A DNA stretch of 64,000 nucleotides from Monomorium pharaonis. Its lineage: Eukaryota; Arthropoda; Insecta; Hymenoptera; Formicidae. Below are positions 57,266 through 64,000 of this stretch, piece by piece (position 1 is the first letter of the stretch; each line of letters begins with the position of its first letter). The notes under the pieces are model-generated. The model saw nothing but the letters and a program-made list of their open reading frames with translations. It was not told the DNA's origin and ran no database searches. The position numbers and the translations under genes are program-made. The stretch covers positions 7,889,001 to 7,953,000 of the forward strand of contig NC_050475.1 of assembly GCF_013373865.1 (NCBI RefSeq). The letters are read 5' to 3'.

Positions 57266-57800
57266 CCTAACTATCAGGGCCTCACAGATAACTCCAGAGA
57301 CCACTGCTGATTCACCGGAAGCACCAAAGACGCCACTTACGCTTTCTCGCACGCCCGGGAAACGTCTTCCCCGCTCCGTACTAAAGAAAGCGGGATGTCT
57401 TTCGGGAGCGATAGCGAGTGAACAGTTTTAACCTTCCCCAGGCACCTTTGGGTGCCGCCTAATCTTTCCACCATACCGGGGCAAACAACACGTGAGGCAG
57501 AGAAACTTACGGCAGACGACAACCAGAACGGACTACCTTCCGGGACTACTTCAAGATCACATATAAACACTTACACATTAACATTGACTCAAATGTTGAT
57601 TTGTCGGCAAATAAGTTGTATCATTCTAATAATTCCGAGTATAATTATAAATATCATTTTGAAGAAATAAAGAATGAGTTTAAAATTACACATGGAACTC
57701 TGATGATATTATTTTGAATGACAATTGTAAAATGATAGAAAGCGGCAATATTTTTGAAGATTCTAATAATTTTTTTTTTTTTTTAGAAATAAATATAAAT
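57266..57800. other. Unassigned
   Basis: A GC-richer part to 57560 and then AT-rich. A T-run lies at 57771-57784. No gene was recognised. Confidence 0.35.
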
Positions 57801-57815
57801 AATACTTAAGCAATT

Positions 57816-57988
57816 GTATGACTCTCTCTCTCAAAGGAGTGAGTGTGATTTGGAAGCGGAGATAGGAGGCGTGTAGGTTGATTGAACTGTAGAGCTATAG
57901 TAGAGATAAGTTAATTGTAAGATTTTGATGTAAACGAAGCGGGAGTTCGTTGTACCCCGCAAGGGAACAATAAATCTTTATTATTATT
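57816..57988 (+). mobile_element. SINE-like or LINE 3'-end insertion (173 bp)
   Basis: Flanked by AATACTTAAG(C/T)AATT on both sides (57801-57815 and 57989-58003), a 15-bp duplication with one mismatch. It ends with GAACAATAAATCTTTATTATTATT, a poly-A signal-like word and a short TTA repeat, which is the tail type of several insect non-LTR elements. There is no clear tRNA promoter box. It is inserted in AT-rich sequence upstream of the Harbinger remnant. Confidence 0.78.
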
Positions 57989-58229
57989 AATACTTAAGTA
58001 ATTACAAATAAAACAAAAGATTTATTGAAAGATTTGCGTGAATAGATATTAAAATTTAATATTGATAAAACTGCTGTAAACGCTAACTTAGCTATATGGA
58101 GCAAATATGGTTTTGATATTCCTATTGATTATCGTACTATAATGAAGACACCACAAATTACTAATAAACCGATAATAAAATGGCAACGTACTCCACGGTT
58201 ATTTTAGCAAAGAGAGTTTCAAAGAAGAC

Positions 58230-58984
58230 AACTGTTAAAAGCTTTTGCTATTTATAAAAAAAATGAAAACGAGAGAAAAGCAGAAGAAACGACGATTTTG
58301 GGTACGTCCAATATTTGTTGAAGAACGGAGGCGCTTGCAAGGAGCAAGTAATAATTTAATAAGAGAAATGCAACGTATTGATGAGGAAAAATATATTGAA
58401 TATTTTTGTATGGATGTGTATTAACATTTCGTGAATTATTACGACTCATTCAGCCGAAAATAGAAAAACAACATGTGATTAAATCTCCATATAAATATCT
58501 GCTTGTGCACGTTTGAAAATATGTTTACAGTATTTAGCATCGAGAGACAACATGTCATCAATTTCGTTTGCTTTTCGCGTTGGACTTAATACAGTTTCAA
58601 AGATTATATCGAAAACTTGTGAGGCTATTTGGTGTGTAATAAAAAATCAAGTTTTTCCCGAAATCACTGAAGAGCTTTGAATAGAAAAGGCCAATGAATT
58701 TGAAATGCAATGGAATTTTCCTAATTGTATCGGAGCAATAGATGGAAGGCACATGATAATAATGGTCTGTTTTTTCTAATATAATATAATTTTTTTCTTT
58801 GATTAAGTAAAAAGAAATCTTATTTTTATCTGAGATTAAATAATTTTGGTTTTAGGCTCCACCTCACAGTGGTTCAGTTTACTACAATTACAAGGATACT
58901 CACAGCATAGTTCTTCTAGCAGTTTCGGAAGCAAATTACTGTTTTACAGCAATAGATATTGGAGCAGAAGGCAAACGAAGTGTT
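58230..58984 (+). pseudogene. PIF/Harbinger transposase remnant
   Basis: Exon 1 (to 58768) reads FWVRPIFVERRRLQGASNNL, then FRELLRLIQPKI (after a frame shift near 58420), then MSSISFAFRVGLNTVSKII and CIGAIDGRH. The aspartate of AIDG is the first catalytic residue. An intron (GTCTGT at 58769 to TTTTAG at 58855) leads to APPHSGSVYYNYKDTHS and TAIDIGAEGK, holding the second aspartate region. The final glutamate is lost because repeat G copy C interrupts at about 58985. There is an in-frame TGA near 58678. Nuclear DDE transposases of this superfamily make the TWA duplications seen at MITEs c and d. Confidence 0.82.
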
Positions 58985-59499
58985 ACTTAGAACAAAGTTG
59001 AACTTAGAATAATTTCGCGAATTGGAACTTAGAATTATTTCGACAACGCAGAGTTGAACTTAGAATAATCTCGCGAATCGGAACTTAGAGTTATTTCAAT
59101 CGAATCAGGTTAAAGTTAGAATATTTGCGCGATCTTACTCTAGAGAGATTCAAGATGGCAATTTCTTCCTTCACTTATTAATTGGTTCTGGTTTATAATT
59201 ATAAATCAAAAATGCGACAATAACAAGCGTGTGCGTGCGTAATCTACTCACCGCGAGCGAATACAATTGTAAAGGTGCGAGTTCTCTATTTTTTTATAAA
59301 CTTCTTCATTAAAACCAGTGCAATTAAAATTAAGTTCTTCTCTTTTCTTTTCCTTCCTTTTTTTCTTCGCGACGCAGAATTGCGTGTGTGAGATAATCGG
59401 TGGTGCTTCGACCCCTCTTTTTTTTATTATTCCTTCAGACATCGCGAGTGGTGAAACATAGCGCATTGCTGTATTTTGGCGGGAGTAACTATGACTTTC
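58985..59499 (+). repeat. Repeat G, copy C (3' part) with internal sequence
   Basis: Starts inside the GAACTTAGAATAATTTCGCG repeats and matches copy A to its end (about 59227), then the following internal sequence to about 59470. The 5' half, including the TATA box, is missing. Confidence 0.65.
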
Positions 59500-60722
59500 T
59501 GAGTCGAACTGGTTTTCTCGGAGATGTATCTGATCAGCGTTCTTTCAAAGTGGCATTGTGCCCGAGAATAACTCGGACTGCGTACAATAGACCAACGACC
59601 CAGTCGGGGCAGGAGCAATCTGTTCAATAGTCTGTGGAGAACCTCTGTGGTTTGCGGACTGCTCTAAACTCTTATTCTAGGCGTAGGTGGCGTCTCTTCG
59701 GAGAGACTGCCGCAAGTGCGTCTATACTGCAAGCTGCCCAAGGGAGGGCTAATGTCAGAGAGTAAGCATGTTCTCTCGCCCTCCCAAGGAAACGTGCCCT
59801 TGCAGCGAAGGTTTAACAGCTGTCCTGGCTTTCCGAAGTTCAGGCGGCGGGCTGGTGTTTGTTGTTGGGATCCACAGATCCTAGTGGCCTGGAAACCACG
59901 TCATACGGGTGCCATGGAGGCTGGACGCTCCTTCGGGTGGACTCCCGGGGGTGTCGTTGTACCAGAGAGTCAGGCTCTCTTAGGCCCTTGATTCTTACAA
60001 CAAGTCTCTTTGGGCCTGGGGTTAAAGCTATTAGTTACTCGGACAGATGAAGCGAATACACAGCCTCTCTCTGTCAAGTCGAATACGTCTACCTCCAAGC
60101 GGTCCCGTTAGAAACGCCACATCGTGGCGGCTAAACGACGTTACGGTGAACTCAAAAATCGAGGCAACCCGGACCTTGAATCTGCACTCGTGCGGAAGCC
60201 ACCGGTGCCATTCTGGACGGGGAACGGCCGTCGGCGTCGGGTTAGCAGCCCTGCTGGCGGTTCCTTCAAGTTGCTATGAAGAAGCGGAATAAAGCCTCGG
60301 ACAACAGGGATAACGATTCCGTACTCCCGCCGAATGACCAGAGAATTAATGCTAACGACCAGGCTACGCACAAGGAAAATGAAAACGATTATGGAATAAT
60401 AGTGCCGTTTACAAGAGCTGCCAAATTTGTAGACAGCTTAACAAAGGAAATTTTATGGCGCTTAGCCTAAACGATGAAACCAGGCACGCGGCTGAGCGCC
60501 ATGCAGATATGAAAATCATATTTATATGTTCAAAATGCGGCAAGAGGTAGTGCTCGGGCCTAGTGCCCGAGTCGATAAAAAAGCATACATGTCAAGTCTG
60601 TGGTAAGGCGTACCAAACTAAATCTGGCCTCTCTCAGCACGAAAGGCACGCGCACCCTGCAACTAGAAACGCGGCCCGAGCAGGCGGGTCATTGAACAAA
60701 GTTCGATCAAAAGTATTTAGAA
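59500..60722 (+). pseudogene. R2-like non-LTR element 5' region and ORF N-terminus, copy 1
   Basis: The 5' UTR-like sequence shares CTTTGGGCCTGGG(G/A)TT and ATGAAGCGAATACA(C/T)AGCC with copy 2. Downstream a frame begins about 60276, then, after a stop, SKCGKR and CQVCGKAYQTKSGLSQHERH give one cysteine pair and one complete C2H2 finger. These are arranged like the N-terminal fingers of R2-clade proteins. An in-frame TAG lies at about 60547. The copy ends near 60722 where AT-rich sequence starts, so the RT domain is absent. Confidence 0.6.
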
Positions 60723-60839
60723 AAAGAAAGAAAATGTATATAACATTTTACATATTACACATTTATTTTTGTAATAATCTTTTTTAAAAAATAAAATTTT
60801 AAAAAATATATTTTACTAAATATATGTGCTAAGACTAAA

Positions 60840-61460
60840 CCAGAAAGATGGGTGATAACGGACTAATAGCCAGAGTTCAAGCAAAAACAAGAGATGCTAG
60901 CTATGCTGCTCAGCTAATATCAATGATAACAGAATTAGATCTGACTGATGAAGCAGCTACTGCAATGGATTTAAGACCATGGATTGGGAAACCATGAGTG
61001 GAGATTTGCCTTATTTTAAGATGATGGCTGAACTTGCTAAATATGAAGGATTTAACCCAAGAGAAATGTTATCTATGCTGCATAAACTTCATGTAGAACA
61101 CTGCTAGATTAGCAGCTGACCCCACATTGTTGGAAGAATTTAAGGCTGAGATAAAAGTAGAAGGAGAAATAGGAGAATTTAAATTTTCTAACAATAAAGA
61201 TTTTCACAGAAATATGCAGTACATAGCTCTTATTTTCATAACCAGAGGGGCTATGTTTAAGAAAATATCTGATAAGGGCTACAATGTGTTTATAAGTGAT
61301 AGATATGTTGAGAGTGAAGTATGAGATCAATACCCAAACTAGATCCTGGTAAGAGTCTAAACTCTAAGATAACAATACCTAGAATTGCAGCTTGTGTTCC
61401 TTAGATAATTGTCAACTATTATCACCTTGGATTGGGAAGATTCATAGTTGATCCCACCGC
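60840..61460 (+). pseudogene. Endogenous viral element: bunyavirus-like nucleoprotein relic
   Basis: The plus-strand translation over about 200 codons resembles nucleoproteins of the phlebovirus/tenuivirus type (Tenui_N family) in the order of its blocks. A helical N-terminal part is followed by a conserved 'GF' block, then a hydrophobic block ending in a Thr-Arg-Gly triplet, and a C-terminal Ile/Pro/Arg-Ile-Ala-Ala block. It opens at an ATG (60848), changes frame near 60985-60995, changes back near 61095-61110, and has stops near 61322 and 61402, so it cannot make a protein. In living viruses this protein coats genomic RNA. No glycoprotein or polymerase sequence adjoins it. TE sequence borders both sides (R2-like 5' copy 1 and BED copy 2). 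The family call rests on pattern recognition only. Confidence 0.5.
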
Positions 61461-61628
61461 TGTCACCAGTTGTTACGTACGGGTGTGTTTTGCGCGCCTG
61501 AGATCGCGCACGTGAGTCAGGCACGCGTAAATGAGAGAGAGAGTTTCGAAGGAGAAGGGGAATTGTATTTCTGCGGGACGTCGCGGCGCCGCTGGCCGAG
61601 CGGTAATAGTGAAAATAGATAAAACTGT
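61461..61628. other. LTR-like start and unassigned sequence
   Basis: ATCCCACCGCTGTCACCAG (61451-61469) occurs in nearly the same form at about 63627-63647, each followed by TTGTT. Here TGTTACGTACGGG begins, as an LTR would. The rest is GC-rich and unassigned. Confidence 0.35.
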
Positions 61629-62066
61629 AGAGGGGCGAGGAAACCCCTCTCTTCCATAATTACAAACGCATTTATTTTTTGACATTAATAAAATTATAAT
61701 AGAATTAAAAACGTATTTATTTCATAATTGTACAATATTACAAAAAATAATAAAAAAAAAGAACAGCTTCCACTACGTCGGTGGCTTCGACGCCATTACA
61801 CATTAAAAGAGAATGGGGCAGTATGCAATTACTGTCCCAAAAAGTATAGTTTGATAGCCCACCAACAATTTTTGGAACATTTACATTATCATCGAGAAAA
61901 ATTAACACAATTCAAAAAACAATGTTTGAATGATAAACACGTCCACTGGGTTTGGGATTACATGCGGTTAAACAAAAATGAAGCGCAATGTAAACAATGT
62001 CTAAAAGTCATCATAAATTATAACACACATAATATGAAGAGACATCTAATGAATATTCATGGGTAA
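61629..62066 (+). CDS. BED-type zinc-finger exon, copy 2 (open)
   Basis: An open frame of 112 codons (61728-62066) encodes, in order, a basic start, CNYC with a downstream HLHYH, WVWDYMRLNK, CKQC and NMKRHLMNIHG. The last part is a BED-like C-x2-C...H-x4-H finger. GG|GTAAGAG immediately after the finger is a good donor, and a short ATG frame at 62187 could be the next exon. It is the most intact of three copies. BED fingers occur in hAT and other transposases and in insulator proteins. No catalytic domain is seen here. Confidence 0.55.
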
Positions 62067-62454
62067 GAGTATCCATAAGAGTAATCCATTTTTTTAATAT
62101 CAATTAACAAAACTACTATAATTGTAACTATAATTTAATAATTCTGTTTAGAATAAAATTGTAGAACAATTTTTATGATGTAAAAATGGAAAACGCAGAG
62201 GGGACATCAAAAGCCATTACTGCTAATAAAATGTAAATACATAGGGAGCGCCCCGATTGACCATGTTGCAATTGACCACAACCATTTACAGCAATGAATG
62301 CTTAGAGTTTTTCCGTTGGACCGCCAATTAGAAAAGCGGTGGTCCCAATACATATGAATATTATACAAAAAATTTTGAATGTATATATATATATGTAAAT
62401 CGGTTACTTTGACAGTACTAAAAAACTATATTTTATTTTTCGCTCTTAATTCTT
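62067..62454. other. AT-rich spacer
   Basis: Contains TATATATATATATG at about 62382 and no recognised gene apart from the possible small exon at 62187-62233. Confidence 0.4.
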
Positions 62455-63687
62455 ATTATGAGATTCTTTGGGCCTGGGATTGGAGCTATCAGTTATTTAG
62501 GCAGGTGAAGCGAATACATAGCCGCTCCCTGTTAAGTCACGCATCCACCTCCTCATGGTACCGCAGTGGTGCGCTTCCCTGAGGTTGTGTCCCTGTAACT
62601 AAGTGGCGTTGTGGCGATGTGCGCCCCAAAGGTCTTCGGGCCATGTGCCGAGGTCATGGTGAGTTGTGGGACCAAGAAAGGCCAGGCTTCTCGGGGAGCT
62701 CTCGGTTGTCAATCCGTTTGCTCCCCAACACGCAGAAAATTCATGGAAAGAAAAAGTAATAGATTGAATGTCCCGGGTTCTCGGATGGCCCGAGGTCTGC
62801 GTGCGCAGAGTGAATGCTCTGCCAGTGCGGAGGACCCTGACGGGGTCATATCTGGCTCTAGGCGATCCACTTTTGATGGAGCCTTGAATATGGCTGAACA
62901 CGGCAGCCAAAGTAACAGAGCCATGGCTGAGCACGGTAGCCAAGAAATTTTCAAATGTGAGCACTGCCCCAAGAAGTTCCGGACCAAGGGTGGTCTAGAG
63001 GTGCACGTAGCTAGAGCCCACATTGAGGCGGCCAACAGGGCCGTTAATGTCGAGCGTGTGAAAGCCAGATGGTCTGTGGAAAAAGTTCGTCTCATAGCTC
63101 GTACTGAGACTACAGCTACCTTAGCCGGGAATGTTCTCTTTATGAACCAACACCTTCAAGAGAAAATCCCTGATAGGAATCTCGAAGCTATCAAGGGTAA
63201 GCGTCGACAGGAGGCTTACCACAAAATGGTTAGAAGCTTCTGCCAAGAGATGCGACAGCATTGCGCGTCGCGCAGTGCGGCTGACATCGATGAGAGCGAC
63301 AGGACGGGCACAGCGATGATAGAAGCTGAGGCCGTCCCGATAACGGCCATGGAGACAACTATCATTGAAAGCTCGAACGATCCAAGCGCCTTCCCCTGGG
63401 CAAAGTTCTCAGAGACTGCGGGATCATATATAGTACAACTCATAGAGCAGAGTTCAGCAACCCGCAGCTTTGAGGCTAATACTCCCGTGAGCACGGCAAG
63501 AGATGCTCTCCTGTCGGGGGCGACGTCCAGGCCATTGATAGCTGGGCAAGATCTTCTGTTTAGCTGTTCTCTTCTAGACTCTGCGTCCGTTAGGGAGTAC
63601 TTTCCTTGTAGGTTCTTCGGCAGTGAATCCCACCGCTGCCACCAGATTTGTTGTGGCCCTTCTTTGATAAAGGGTCACAGCAATTAG
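62455..63687 (+). CDS. R2-like non-LTR element 5' region and intact N-terminal ORF (358 aa), truncated
   Basis: Begins with the 5' UTR-like block shared with copy 1 (CTTTGGGCCTGGGATT at about 62468). The frame from ATG 62611 is open to TAG at 63685. Residues about 115-136 form a C2H2 finger (CEHCPKKFRTKGGLEVHVARAH pattern: C-x2-C-x12-H-x4-H). It is followed by a Trp-containing Myb-like stretch (RWSVEKVRLIA, residues about 150-160) and IKGKRRQEAYHKMV (about 192-205). This finger plus Myb order is the DNA-binding N-terminus of R2-clade proteins. The RT domain is missing: from about residue 310 the frame runs into other sequence, including the ATCCCACCGCTGCCACCAG block. The true start may be an internal Met. 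Confidence 0.65.
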
Positions 63688-64000
63688 GGATCGTCTGCTG
63701 ATGCTCCTCGGGTCAGGTCTTCGAGAGATTATAGCCAGTTGTAGTATAAAGATGTATATGTATATTCTTTCTTAGTTACACTTGATAACACTTATGATAA
63801 ACCGTAACAAATATTAACGAGTCGGCGACATACGTGCGTCGCTGTATACGGTGTAACAAAGCCCGATCGTTGTCTGTCGCACGGTGTATATATACACCGT
63901 TTTTAGGCGTATGACCGGGGAAGGTACTTCCGCGGTCATAGGCCTTTGGACAGGATACTCGCTTAGCCAGCAATCGCTGGCCATGCGGATTCCACCCCAA
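63688..64000. other. Unassigned, with short hairpin
   Basis: ACGGTGTATATATACACCGT (63881-63900) is a perfect 20-base palindrome. GGTGTAACAAAG and CCGTAACAAAT at about 63850 and 63800 resemble LTR ends. No gene was recognised. The window ends here. Confidence 0.4.

Noticed and set aside
63881..63900. Palindrome as a transcription terminator
   Set aside because: Bacterial-type terminators do not apply in an insect nuclear genome. It may simply be part of an LTR-like repeat.

Overview
The window looks like insect nuclear DNA, most likely from a hymenopteran and possibly an ant. It is AT-rich with GC-rich islands, carries TTAGG-type telomeric units, has spliced genes with GT-AG introns, and holds DNA transposons, Helitrons, non-LTR and LTR elements of animal type. 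The species assignment is inference. Almost everything supportable is transposable-element (TE) sequence, much of it nested. The one segment that looks like an ordinary host gene is a minus-strand exon pair at 41.4-42.9 kb.

Region by region: 1-5.2 kb is AT-rich, with a CA/CG microsatellite and no recognisable gene. From 5.25 to about 33.9 kb lies a head-to-tail series of four Helitron copies, with boundaries near 5248, 19930/19931, 31512/31513 and 32362/32363. The first copy carries a broken Rep/helicase gene. That gene abuts a 5'-truncated R2-like reverse transcriptase fragment and is split by an 8.9-kb CACTA/EnSpm-type transposon (8923-17830). This transposon appears nearly intact: 17-bp inverted termini, a TA target duplication, an uninterrupted 819-aa DDE transposase, and a second 7-exon gene. 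Deleting it restores the Helitron reading frame exactly. The second Helitron interval holds nested palindromes and 7 kb of a ~158-bp satellite organised as foldback-like elements.

From 33.9 to 38.7 kb there are remnants of a Ty3/Gypsy-type element: four LTR copies, a tRNA-Pro-like primer site and a broken gag, riddled with small palindromic MITEs. From 39 to 47.6 kb are dispersed repeats, the host-like exons, another MITE and a tandemly amplified zinc-finger segment. From 47.6 to 54.9 kb are inverted copies of a ~1-kb LTR-like repeat with a TATA box. One copy is interrupted by a transposon that contains (CCTAA)4.

From 54.9 to 64 kb the TE mixture includes BED-finger gene copies (one split by a solo LTR), a SINE-like insertion with a 15-bp target duplication, a PIF/Harbinger transposase remnant and two R2-like 5' regions. 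It also includes a broken plus-strand sequence at about 60.85-61.46 kb that resembles a bunyavirus (phlebovirus/tenuivirus-type) nucleoprotein, probably an endogenous viral element.

The most notable items are the datable nest (R2-like, Helitron and CACTA), the tandem Helitron junctions, the satellite-armed foldback elements and the viral nucleoprotein fossil. No database or alignment program was used. Family names rest on visible motifs and on recognition of protein families.
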